A stretch of DNA of 64,000 bases from Diplonema papillatum (Eukaryota; Euglenozoa; Diplonemea; Diplonemida; Diplonemidae), in NCBI GenBank assembly GCA_030068145.1, contig JAPJBO010000373.1:62001-126000 (forward strand), written 5' to 3'. A model generated the notes under the pieces. That model searched no databases. It had not been told where the DNA came from and saw nothing but the letters and a program-made list of their open reading frames with translations. Made by a program: the position numbers and the translations under genes. Shown here piece after piece: positions 34,108 through 44,466 of this stretch (the first letter of the stretch is position 1; each line of letters opens with the position of its first letter).

Positions 34108-35757
34108 TGCCACTCGCGCGGGCTCCGCGCCGCGCTTTGTTCTTTTCCCCGTTTTTTTCTTCCGTATTTGCTTTCTTTCTGTTTTTGGACAGCCGGCCAG
34201 CTTTCGTTGCTTGTGTAGCAAGCTCGTTGCTTGTGTAGCAAGAAGTAGTAAGAAAAACGCGAGGGTGCGCCGCGGGGGGAGGACTCATGCTGAAGCCCAC
34301 CCGAACCACAGGCAAATCTGGGTTTGGTCGATCGGGCATCAGCGTTCACCACAGTATTTCCTTTCTGGACCACCCAAGCCGTGTTCGGTCCGCAGCCACC
34401 CTGGCCCACCCCGCCTCCGTAGAAAGATCCCTGCTGTGAGAAACTCTGCCCTCGTACCTATGACGTGCGAGAAGCAACATGGAGACATAGAAGACACACA
34501 CACGCCGTACCGGGCAGTGCCTGTCCCCAGGTGCCCACGCCTCCGAGATGGATCAGATCCCACCAAACACGTCTGGCGCAGACTGCGCTCCCACCCCGTA
34601 GTTATTGGCAATGAACCACGAAGCACAAAAGAAAACTATGCACTTTTTCCGAAGAACTGGTGTCGTGGTTTCGCGTTAGATAGCGGTGGCACTGTTGCGC
34701 TGTAGTTGTGCACTTGAAAGCATCGGAGACGACGACACCAATGCGGAAACTCACGTCAGCATCGGGACTGTGAACTCCGGCGGCCGAATAGAGAGTGAGA
34801 GATGGTGTAGACGAACGCCCGGTGTGACACCCACATTCCGGGTTTGAATCGCCGACGTACTTCGAAAAGCTGGTGTTCTTTGCGCGCTCACGCTCGTTTT
34901 GCCAAAAAAGGGAGATTCGGTTCTAGCTTCTGAGGCTGGACTTCGCCGAGTTTTCTTTTTTCTTTTAGATATCCTCCCCCTCCCCCTCACAACTTTCACG
35001 ACCCACTGATTGTCTACTTTCGCGTTGTTGTCACAGAACGAGTGGTACGACGTACCGTGGTAAAAAGACGCGATCGCGCTCAATACGTCCGAGCAGAGTT
35101 TCTGGGGTGTCTGCTGGGACCCGCGACAGCATTCTCGCAGGCGACTCTGGTTATCCCATTACATTGCTTCGGGCGCGAGAGCTCAAGAAACGACATCAGT
35201 ACGATTGCGGACGTCCTGGGGATGCGATGCTAGACGAAGTCATTTTACAACCCCGCCTTAGTGACCGGGCGCCGCTCTAAGCACTCGCGTACTCGAGGAG
35301 GCCGCCGGACCGGAAAGCTCGGCCAGCCCGGTTCTAGTCCCTGGCATTTCGATCGGACAGTACTACTAGAAAGAATTATGACTACCGCGCTCATCGCCAG
35401 TCTCCTACCGTGTTCGGGATGCTTCCCCTTGGCGTACCTAGATGTATCCTCCGCTTTTGACGTCTCCTCCGAGGAAGTACACACACGGCCGAAGATCAAC
35501 CCGATTCTGCGCTTCTCAATTCTTCTTGGGGACGCTTTTTTTCCTTTTGCCTCTCTCTATGCACCGGTCGGTGGTTTCCACCTTCCTCTCGTTACGTTTC
35601 CTTTTCGGACCGAAGGGGAATTAGAGAACAAATGAGGAAGGCGCGACTGACGTTCTTTGATCCTGGGCTAGTTTGGGTGCGGTATCGGATTCGCACAGTC
35701 GCCGAAGACCCAGCTCCACTTTCCCCGCTCATAGTAAATTACACGGGTGCGACCCGT
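34108..35757. other. Intergenic, no gene recognised
   Basis: A short tandem duplication (GTTGCTTGTGTAGCAAG twice, 34206-34243) follows the ISWI stop. Remaining ORFs are short and featureless. Confidence 0.5.
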
Positions 35758-35763
35758 CCATCG

Positions 35764-36062
35764 GTTGAAGCAAAGGCCTTGCAGCTGCGGTTGAGAAGGC
35801 GGAGACCCTAAAACCCCGGAATTTCAAGCGAACTTTAACTCTAAAAAGAAGGTGGCCGCTGAGAAGGACCAGCGGATTGCCGCACTCAATTTCTGCATTT
35901 CCTGTGAAACGTCTGCGAAGAAGACCTGATGTCGGCATCGTCCAACGGCGGACTCTTCAAGACAACGCAAGGGGGTTTTCTCTATGCCGCTATGAAACTG
36001 CAGCGCTTCGCAGACGGTCGTCAACAGCCTCTGGGCGCGCCCCGCCTTCGCGTGGCACTGTC
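35764..36062 (+). pseudogene. Fragmentary copy of the downstream dsRBD/CSD gene
   Basis: Two patches match the gene at 36252. 35764-35800 matches ~36305-36345 (AAGGCCTTGCAGCT and following). 36012-36060 matches ~36490-36540 (GACGGTCGTCAAC...TTCGCGTGGCACTG) at about 90%. Between them the sequence is unrelated and contains a motif A copy. There is no open frame. It looks like a partial tandem duplicate that has decayed. Confidence 0.6.
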
Positions 36063-36251
36063 AATCACGGTAATCTGCCGATGCTTTGCAATAAAACCCG
36101 AAGTATCATGGTTCATCCCACGTATGAGGCCCGTCCCCCGGAGCTGCTTGTTTTACGGTCCATCGCGAGGCGGCGGATCGACTTAAAGCGTCCCGGAAAC
36201 CCACAAGAATGCATTGCAGGCTGAAGCCGAAAGAGAGGGTGGGGCACCAGA

Positions 36252-37331
36252 ATGAAAAAGAAGAAGGCGACCCGAGTCAGGCAGCCGGCAAGGCAGCCCC
36301 GCGTGCAGACGGAAGCGAAGGCCTTGCAGCTTCGGTTGAAGGCGGAGAGGGAGTCCAGGCGCAAGGAGTTCGACGCGGCGGAGCAGGAACGCCGCGAGCG
36401 CGAGGAGCGAGCGGCGGAAGCGGTGCCGGCGAACGCCGTCGACAACGCGGACGAAGCCAGGACGATGCCGGCCTGGGTCCAGCGCGCCCGGCAGACGGTC
36501 GTCAACGGCCTCTGGGCACGCCCGGCCTTCGCGTGGCACTGCACCAAGACGCCGCAGCAGGCACTATCCGAGTACGCTCGGTTCCGCATGGCCATCCACC
36601 TCAACGCCGTGCACCGCGGCCGCTTCGGCCCCCGCTTCCAAGTCACCCTCACGGCTTTGCCGGGGGTGAAGTCCGGGTCGTGGCTGGAAGGCCGCCGGGC
36701 CATCAGAAGCGGGTACAAGCGCACGTTCCCCTCGCCGAAAAGCGGGTTCTCCGACCCCGAGCACGCGAAGCAAATCGCCTGCCTCTGCGCCCTCGACAGA
36801 CTCGGGCTGGCAAGCGTGGCGCTGCTGGAGGCCAAGTACTACGAACAGTACGTCCTCCTGAAGGAAAGGCAGGTGCAGATCGCGAAGCAGCGGGTCCTAT
36901 CGAAGAGCCGCTACGTCGAACCCTCCCTGATGCGCGAGCCGTCGGCGCGGCAATGCGTCAAATACGGCCGCCTGGGCGAGTACTACGACGTCGTGTCGGG
37001 GGTGCCGACCGTGTTTTCCGCGTTCTGCCTCGGCCACAGGCAGCTCACGTGCCTCGCGAAAAACGACAACCTCCCGGTTTCGCTGTACTACTGGCCGGCG
37101 CACACCCGGCTCGGGCTGCCCGTGGCGCCGAAGGGGTGCTACCACGCCGTCGTCGCCGCGGCGGCGACCGAGTCGGGCGGCGGTCGCGTCGCCATCACCG
37201 GGTACAGAGACGTGGAGTGCAAGCTCGGCACCTGCCGGAACGGGGCCCGCTTCGCCGTCGACGACGTCGTGAAGTGCTCCGTCGAAAAGCCGGGCTGCGC
37301 TGCGAGGCTGGAGGCGATGCCTTACGCCTGA
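36252..37331 (+). CDS. Lineage-specific protein: dsRBD-like region, unknown conserved segment, degenerate CSD
   Basis: 359 aa, single exon from the ATG at 36252. Residues 1-60 are Lys/Arg/Glu-rich and helical. Residues ~115-190 resemble a double-stranded-RNA-binding fold: a strand pair around RFGPRFQVTLTAL, then a helix PEHAKQIACLCALDRLG. Residues ~235-300 are shared with the paralogue at 43261: the ARQ...GEYYDV run, LGHRQLTCL, LPVSLYYWP. The C-terminal ~60 residues occupy the place of a cold-shock OB fold but lack the GFGFI-type RNA-binding motif (GGGRVAITG instead). An RNA-binding role is inferred from the paralogue only. A decayed partial copy lies just upstream. I cannot assign a named family. 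Confidence 0.7.
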   Translation: MKKKKATRVRQPARQPRVQTEAKALQLRLKAERESRRKEFDAAEQERREREERAAEAVPANAVDNADEARTMPAWVQRARQTVVNGLWARPAFAWHCTKTPQQALSEYARFRMAIHLNAVHRGRFGPRFQVTLTALPGVKSGSWLEGRRAIRSGYKRTFPSPKSGFSDPEHAKQIACLCALDRLGLASVALLEAKYYEQYVLLKERQVQIAKQRVLSKSRYVEPSLMREPSARQCVKYGRLGEYYDVVSGVPTVFSAFCLGHRQLTCLAKNDNLPVSLYYWPAHTRLGLPVAPKGCYHAVVAAAATESGGGRVAITGYRDVECKLGTCRNGARFAVDDVVKCSVEKPGCAARLEAMPYA

Positions 37332-38283
37332 CGCGGTCGCGGAGTTCCCGTAAGCAGCGTGTTTCGGCGGTCGATCTGAAGTCCGAACCTGAAACTGCCA
37401 CAGGGGGTAAGCAACAAGCCGAACAACCAGAAGTCTAAAACATGGCTCCGACGAAAGACGGCTGCGCATTGCAAGAATGCAAGCCTGTGCAATGAGCAAA
37501 CCAACACCATACTGAAAAGCATGTCAGTTCACACGTCCATGCTTCATGGATAGATGCCTGTCACAAGACATACCAGGGTGAAAAGGACAACCCACCTGAA
37601 GAGAGGGCCCAAACTCGGCTTGCTCGAAAAAAAAAAAGAAAACGCGCCCATCATCTCCGGACGGGAGATACCCTGCCAAGGAACCAACCACCCGCGGGTG
37701 GGCTAGTCTGACACAAGCTGTCAACGGGGTTTAGGTATGAACGGAGAACGAGCAACCAAAACCCGTGATGCAAATTCGCCCACACTGACAGTAGTAATTC
37801 GAAGGCAGAACCATATCTGAGGTCCTCTGCTTCATGTAAAAGGCGGAAGGGCGAATAATTGCATTCTGGTTAGTATTCGCGCCGAAAACGAAACAGCAAA
37901 AGCAAGAACGAAGCAATGAATAAAAACACGGGATTACAGTCAACCGATTTCATGCAACGCAAAAATCGCGAAAGAGACTCAAAAACACCGGCGAGCTTTC
38001 CCTCGAAAGAAAAAAGAAATACGTTCCCACAGTACGGAAGGTCACTGAGTATGCCTCGCACCAGGATCCGCACATTGCCTGGGCTCGGAAGTTAAATCCG
38101 GACTTCTTCTGGCGCGCTCTTTGCAGCATACCTTATGGCATCCAGCCTACAACGGTTAACCGCAGTCTGAATAGTTTCGAGTTGCTTTTGAGGGGGGGGC
38201 ATTTGGAGATTCTCTTGGTCGCCTCCCTCCCATACCCGCCTCTACTGGCAGCGACTTGAAAAATCACCGGCCAGATGCGCCCG

Positions 38284-38666
38284 CTGTGCAATGAGCTAGC
38301 CCTGACTAGCTGTTCCAAACTCCTGGTGCAAGCTCCCGTCATGGTCGGCAGTCGCCACCTGGGTCACAGTTTTGAGTCCGTCGCTCGCACGGGGAAGTGG
38401 CGCGAATCGGTAAATTTCCCTTATAGCCCACCCCAAACAAATTTGTGCCCTCATATCCCACTTTCAAACAAATTTTGTGCCCGATTGCTTCCAATTCCAG
38501 GGGAATTTTTCGACCAAATTTTGCCCCAACATTTTAAAAATTTGGACCCCGAAAATTTCGACCAAAAATGTCGACGCCAAAAAAATTGGACCCCAGAAAT
38601 CTCGACCAAAAATTTGGACCCCAATATTTGAACCCCAAAAAATCGACCAAAAAAATCGACCACCCG
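38284..38666 (+). repeat. Inverted duplication, left copy (with ATTTGGACCCC minisatellite)
   Basis: Homologous in inverse orientation to 42449-42867 over its full length. The inner half is a degenerate minisatellite of ~20-25 bp units combining CGACCAAA and TTTGGACCCC. The right copy has about one unit more. Confidence 0.8.
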
Positions 38667-39094
38667 CTGTAGTAGTACGGGACAGTAGTGGGGCGACCGA
38701 ATACTCCCCGGAGAGAATGGTCCCTGCACTCTAGCACGTCTCTCTCCCTCTTCCTCTTGCAATTTGTGGTACCCTCCCAAGGTTTTGCCAAAAGCTTGCT
38801 GAGTGCGTTTCCCTGGGCAAAAGTCGAGGACAACAATTCCCCACGGGGACCAGTCCCACTTAGTGCGCGAAGGGGAAGCCCCCAAAACAATCTTGAAGAC
38901 GTTCACCCTCCCCACGTTTCACACGTCAAGCTACAATTGAAGCCAAGCACAAAGAAAATCAACCAAGTTGGGCCTCGAGTTCAACACGAAGAGAAAAAGA
39001 TGAATCATGTTTACCGTACATAAATACCGGTATAAGAATACCATGAAACTAAGATTCCCCCTCACGCATTCAGAGGTCGACCCTCTATGCAACA

Positions 39095-39316
39095 ATGGCA
39101 CCAACCTGCTGCATTGCTGCTGGATGCAGTGCTGGTGGAGTGTCAGCCAGAAACGATGTTTCACTAAAGGCGAGCGAGGCGACCTCCCGTCCTGTTGCGA
39201 TAAAGCCGAAGGTGACACAGAGCACAGCGGTGCTGTCAGTTGCGGCGATTGCTTCTTACAGCATGGCTCTTTTTGGCACAGTTTTATGTGAGCGTGGTTC
39301 GAGTGCGTGTCCCTGA
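39095..39316 (+). CDS. Possible small membrane-associated protein
   Basis: 73 aa from an ATG, Cys-rich at the start (CCIAAGC) with a hydrophobic stretch near the end (TAVLSVAAIASYSMALFGTVL region). A weak motif B copy lies ~50 bp upstream. There is no homology evidence; it could be chance. Confidence 0.2.
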   Translation: MAPTCCIAAGCSAGGVSARNDVSLKASEATSRPVAIKPKVTQSTAVLSVAAIASYSMALFGTVLCERGSSACP

Positions 39317-41214
39317 CTTTTAGCCCGGGAGGGAGACGGATCGCTGGGTCGCGTCCGTCTCCTTCTTTTGGTCGTGCCATGAGAGAGTAACTATCGCTCT
39401 TGTTTGCCGCAAAACGGCGAAAGAAATTGAATGACCTCGGCAACTTTTTTAGCTTATATTTTAATAATACCACTGAAATTCGCACGCGTTCCGCAAGTGG
39501 ACTTTTCAAGACCACCGCTGCTTCCGAGTGAATGGAGTGTATACTTTCCGCGTTCCTGCTCTCTCGCTCTCTACGTGTTTTCAGACCTGGGCTGAAACGT
39601 GAACTGAATACTGGTCTGCAACCTGGGTCTAAAGCTTGGCCTAAAACTGTTCGAAAACCGACAAACAGCAAGTAAGCATCACGCGGCCAGTCTCGGGTGA
39701 CAACGCCCGACGAAAGAGAATCTGTGCGAAATCGCCCGCCTCCTAATTTCCACCACACGTATGAAAATCCTCCCAAACCCTCCCATGTCCTTCCCTTCCC
39801 TTTGCTTCCCGTAGCTTACATATCTAGCTTCTGATGGTGTGATCCGCCGAAGGTGAAAACCGGGGGTGTCCCGCCGCCGTGTTGGTATTCATCTTTAGAT
39901 GGGTTATGCCAAACAACAAACGGTTCGTCCTTAAACCACAAGACTCGCTACTTCACGGGGTTCCTTGTCCCGTGTTGCAAGTCTGCCCTCGTAGGATTAG
40001 TACTTGGTGACCTTTCAGGGTGATGAGTATCGCGAAAGGGTGGTCTGGAGCTCGCAGTTTTAGTGCAGGTTGCCGCCTGGTGTTGGGATCACACCCATCT
40101 CATAGTTTCTTTCCAAGCGTCCTTCCTCCGTTCCCTCCCGACTATCCTGACGCGTCGTGCCCCAACCAAATGCGGTTTTCCGCTGTAGTGAGATGACCGG
40201 AAGCTCTTCGGGGAGTTGCGCTCTATCTCGTCTCCCTCTCTCTCACAAACCGACGTTCACACTCTCCCTCTCTCTTGCAACGCGGCTGTGGGTGTAGGGC
40301 AGCGGAGCCGCCCTCCCGACAAGGATAGATGGAGCTGCTGCTACAGTTGCACTCTCGATATTTCCTGGGGAAGGCCCTGAGCCTACTTGAGCTGGGAAGC
40401 GCCTGCACAAAAGTAGCGAAATAGCCATGGCACTTCGGGTTCGGCACGCCAACGACGGGGCCACCGCCACAGGAACCGTCGTGCGGGGAGTACAGCACAG
40501 AGCACAGATCTCAAAGGCTGCGAGGAGTCAGTGTGTGTTATTCGGGGGCACGGGTGTACAGAGAGCTATGGACCAACACTCTTCCCGCAACACCTCATGT
40601 GGGCGGCAGAAATCTGTGTCGGCTCCATATTAGGAGAATGCTGGGCTGCGAGCTTCACACAGCACAAAGAAAAGCGAGAGAACATGGTTTCAAAGATACG
40701 ACGGGGTAGCCCCCCGGGAGGTCGCTTCCAGAAGTCCGGCCAGAGGAAGTCACGAAGTATGGGTACGAACCGAAGCCAGACGCGAAGGACCCGGCAGAGA
40801 GAATGAACGCGAAAGGCCGGCACCACAAAGCCCAAGTACCCACCACAATACGCGGAAGGTTTGCACGCCCGCGAGTGGGCTCGCAACGGAGGAAGAAGCG
40901 GACGACACAACCAAGACGACCAGCGCCCAAGCCGAACACTGCCGACTCCGTGGACTAGCACAATGCGGAGAAAGTAGAAGCGAGGGGCTGTGCTGCATCA
41001 AGCACAGTCCCTCGCTCACGGGCGACGCCAAATCCCCATCATGGCCACGAGCGGCGGAACCTAAAAGGAGACCACGCGCGGACGAACCTTCGCCAACAGG
41101 GGCGCCACGATGAAATGGCCAACACACACACAAACACAGGGGTAGCAGTCGTCAGCGCTTGGCGACAAGTGATTCGCGCCGGTGTAATGCCCTTATATCC
41201 CACTCAAAAAAAAA

Positions 41215-41262
41215 TTGTGCCCTTATATCCGACTTCCAGAAAACTGGGATATAAGGGCACAA
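41215..41262. repeat. Hairpin built from inverted ATATAAGGGCAC motifs
   Basis: TTGTGCCCTTATATCC and GGATATAAGGGCACAA are perfect inverted copies separated by 16 bp. The same motif recurs singly at 38416-38475 and 42661-42735. Confidence 0.7.
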
Positions 41263-41306
41263 ATTTGTTTTGACAAATTTGAATCGAGGAAATTGCTGGA
41301 AATCTT

Positions 41307-41385
41307 GCCGAGGGCGGGATTGAACCCCCGACCACTCACCTTGAAACCCAAGGGTGGTTGGCTCGACCATCCGGATACCTACGGC
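41307..41385 (-). repeat. Degenerate tRNA-like sequence
   Basis: On the minus strand a GGGGTTCAATCCC B box follows a CCTTGGGTTTCAAGG hairpin, and the acceptor ends pair at 5 of 7 positions. The T-stem pairs at only 3 of 5 and there is no U33, so it is a pseudogene or SINE head. Confidence 0.35.
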
Positions 41386-42448
41386 GAAAAAAAAAACTTT
41401 TTTGTCCAGCCAGGTCCCGACGCTGGACTCCTGTTGCTGTTTGCCACGTGCATGCGTGCACAGCCCCTGTCATGGGCCTGTGCACCCCTGCTGGCAGAAC
41501 CGAACCCGAATCCCCCGAACCAGAGCCCAATAGGAAATCGAGCTCGGAACCGGTAATTCAACCCCAAACCGAACCAGTGCCCGATAGCCTCGGATAGGAA
41601 ACCAAACTCGGAACTGAACCCAGATTACAGAAGACAGATGGGCCAGAACCGCGGAGGACGGTGGGCTAGCAACCGAAGGTGGCGACACAGTCGGACACTG
41701 TTGCCGACAGAAGGAATCTGCAGCTCGCGCAAGAATGGCTGATTCCTTCCTGAAGTCATCAACTGTCGTTCACAGGAAGCGCGAACTGAACGCAAGGACC
41801 TTCCACAGCCTGCACCGCAACTGGTTGCACAAACACCGGTTGCAGGAACGGTGGACACAGCTTCCTTCACTGCAGGCTTCACTGCGTAAGTGAAATCAGC
41901 GGCAGCCGTAAACTGCACACCCACCGTCCGCAGGATTTGCCTCCACAGAACACAGGGTATCGCTACAGCTGTCCGACTCCGAGTGCCTGGAGTGGAGAGG
42001 CTGGACAATGGAGCAGCAGCTGCAGCAAAGAACAGCAGCAGGACCGGGACTACTGGCTCAGTGGAGTTAAGGCGCCGCTGTCACGCGGCTGTGAGTCAGC
42101 CACAGTCACAGTGACACTGTCCGGTCACTGACAGTCACACTACAGCCTCAACAAGGATGCCGTGGACAGAGGAGAATGACCGTGGTCACTGGCATGTCAG
42201 GCCAGGAAACGGATCATGAGTCTGATGAGATCATGTCTCGCCTGACTCTCGGCTGTAGCATCTGCCAGCTACTACTGTCAACGCGATTAGCCCCGAACGT
42301 CAGCGTGGCACGGTCAGACGGTGCAGCCAGGCACCTGACCTACCACTGGCTCCGATGTGGTGTTCTCTTGAGTACTTGCTTGAGGCACCCGATCGGGGAT
42401 CGAGTGTGGCCGGTGGCCAGCTTGCGCCTCACTGCAAGTTGTGAAACT

Positions 42449-42867
42449 CGGGTGGTCGATTTTTTTGGTCGATTTTTTGGGGTTCAAATATTGGGGTCCA
42501 AATTTTTGGTCGAGATTTTTGGGGTCCAATTTTTTTTGGCGTCGACATTTTTGGTCGAAATTTTGGGTCCAAATTTTTGGTCGACATTTTCGGGGTCCAG
42601 ATTTTTAAAATGTTGGGGCAAAATTTGGTCGAAAAATTCCCCTGGAATTGGAAGCAATCTGGGATATAAGGGCACAAAATTTGTTTGAAGTGGGATATGA
42701 GGGCACAAATTTGTTTGGGGTGGGCTATAAGGGAAATTTACCGATTCGCGCCACTTCCCCGTGCGAGCGACGGACTCAAAACTGTGACCCAGGTGGCGAC
42801 TGCCGACCATGACGGGAGCTTGCACCAGGAGTTTGGAACAGCTAGTCAGGCCTAGCTCATTGCACAG
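42449..42867 (-). repeat. Inverted duplication, right copy
   Basis: Inverse partner of 38284-38666. The pair encloses about 3.8 kb with no recognised transposase. Confidence 0.8.
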
Positions 42868-43260
42868 AGAGAGCTTGCCGCATCCTCGGGTGAGATGTGC
42901 CGCCTGTGTAAAGATACTCACAGTTACTGTAGTAACACCGCAAGATGAAAACAGAAGTCTTGAGCCGAGTGCCGGATGGAGAAGGGGTGACAGCCTCATC
43001 CGTCCCCCGAGGGATCCCGCCCCATCCACCCTTCGGAGAGGAGTCGCAGGACGCAAAAGCAGCGTGTCGGAAACTCAAAGCAGTGACAAGTGGGCTTTAC
43101 TTTGATTCTGACGTTGCCCAAAGCCCTGAACTGAGACACACATACACTCGCTCTCTGTCTCTCTCTCTCGGAGAGGTAGGGTTCTGCCCAAACACTAAGC
43201 TAAGATTCTTCCCCCAGGGGCATGGTGGTTTAAAGGAGCATCTAACTACGAAGCAGGAAC

Positions 43261-44466
43261 ATGGCGCGCGGAAAGAACGACAGCGGGAAGTCGACAGTAT
43301 ATAAGACGCACAACAGGGAGCGGTTGAAGGAGAAGACCGCAGCCGGTAAGGGAGGCGGGAAAGGAGCAGGAGGAGGAGCAAAAGGCGGTTCGTACGCCCC
43401 AGAAGCGACCGGCAAGGCCGGAAAGGCCACCGAAAGCGAGCCGCAGCTGACCGCGAAAGAGCTGCAGCAGAAGCTGAAGAAAGAAGGCGCCGCCGCGCCT
43501 CCTATCACGACCGCCGGGCTCGCGGTGGGCCCCATCCTCAACCGGCAGGATGACAAGGTCGTCCCGGACTGGTTCAAGAAGAAGCCGTCGGGGAGGAAGA
43601 GGGAGATCGTGCTGCAGAAGGCGACGTCCACCGTCCAGAACCGAACACCCTTCGAGGCCTTGCAGGCTCACTGCAAGTCAGCTGGCGTCAAGTGCGAAGT
43701 CCGACGGGCACCCGCTGGGACAAATGGGTTCAAGCATGAAGTAGTCGTCTCCTCGACGAATGCAAAGCCGGCTCTGCGGTCTGAAGAGCTGCCGGAAGAC
43801 GCGGAGGAGACTTCGAGCAAGGGGCCGCGCAGCCGTGTGTACTACAACAACGGGGCCGGGTATGCCAGCAACGACTTTTCGTACCAAATGGCGTGCGTGT
43901 ACACGTTGCTCCGCATGGGGTACACGGCGTGGTCCCTCCTCGACGTGAAGTACCAGGAGCAGTGCAGGAAAATCATGGAACGCGGGGACGCGCCGTCGAA
44001 GAAGCCGGAACTCGACCTTTCCGAGCTCAAGTACGGCCCGCTGGTGAAGCCGGAGCTGATGACGTCGACTCCGGCCCGGCAGACGATCGCGTACGGGTAC
44101 TGCGAGGAGTACACGGACGACGTCGACGGCGAGGCCGTCCCGTTTCTGGCGTATTACCTGGGGCACCGGCACCTGACCTGCCTCGAGGAGGGCGACCACT
44201 TCCCTATATCGCTGTACCACTACCCGCAGACTGCGCGGGTCACGTTCCCGGCCGCCGAGCCCGGGCGGTACTTCGGCGTCATTTCGGCGTGGAAGGACAC
44301 CTTCGGGTTCATTTCGATAGCGGGGCACGCCGACGTCTACTTCCGTGCGAGCGCCGTCTCCGGCGCGAGCCCCTCCGGCGACATGCCCGTCGAGTGCACC
44401 GTCGAAACCTTCCCTGACGGCAAGCAGCGCGCCGTGAGCATCAAGACCCTTCCCGTCTCCGTGTGA
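43261..44466 (+). CDS. Lineage-specific protein: dsRBD-like region, unknown conserved segment, cold-shock domain
   Basis: 401 aa, single exon from the ATG at 43261 (MARGKNDSGKST). Residues 1-~65 are Lys/Gly/Ala-rich and basic. Residues ~125-220 are dsRBD-like: FEALQAHCKSAG, strand FKHEVVVSS, helix ASNDFSYQMACVYTLLRMG. Residues ~265-330 hold the segment conserved with the 36252 gene (PARQTIAYGYCEEY, LGHRHLTCL, FPISLYHYP). Residues ~332-399 form a cold-shock OB fold (GVISAWKDTFGFISI), with the aromatic GFISI in the RNP1 position. Binding of RNA, perhaps structured RNA, is the likely role from the domains. Just upstream (43168-43218) is a motif B copy ending in CCCCCAGG, which could be the 3' end of a 5'-UTR intron. 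Confidence 0.75.
   Translation: MARGKNDSGKSTVYKTHNRERLKEKTAAGKGGGKGAGGGAKGGSYAPEATGKAGKATESEPQLTAKELQQKLKKEGAAAPPITTAGLAVGPILNRQDDKVVPDWFKKKPSGRKREIVLQKATSTVQNRTPFEALQAHCKSAGVKCEVRRAPAGTNGFKHEVVVSSTNAKPALRSEELPEDAEETSSKGPRSRVYYNNGAGYASNDFSYQMACVYTLLRMGYTAWSLLDVKYQEQCRKIMERGDAPSKKPELDLSELKYGPLVKPELMTSTPARQTIAYGYCEEYTDDVDGEAVPFLAYYLGHRHLTCLEEGDHFPISLYHYPQTARVTFPAAEPGRYFGVISAWKDTFGFISIAGHADVYFRASAVSGASPSGDMPVECTVETFPDGKQRAVSIKTLPVSV

Larger units (their letters stand above)
37332..43260. other. Long intergenic region with an inverted duplication
   Basis: It contains the inverted pair 38284-38666 / 42449-42867, the ATATAAGGGCAC motif cluster and a tRNA-like stretch (41307-41385). A copy of a GGGCGACCG...CGGAGAGA repeat lies at 38689-38740 (also 54964-55010). 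A 73-aa ORF at 39095-39316 (MAPTCCIAAGC..., one hydrophobic helix near the end) could be real but has no support. A motif B copy is at 43168-43218. Confidence 0.5.

Noticed and set aside
38931-39776. 281-codon antisense ORF
   Set aside because: Composition looks random and there are no motifs; it runs through the intergenic repeat region.
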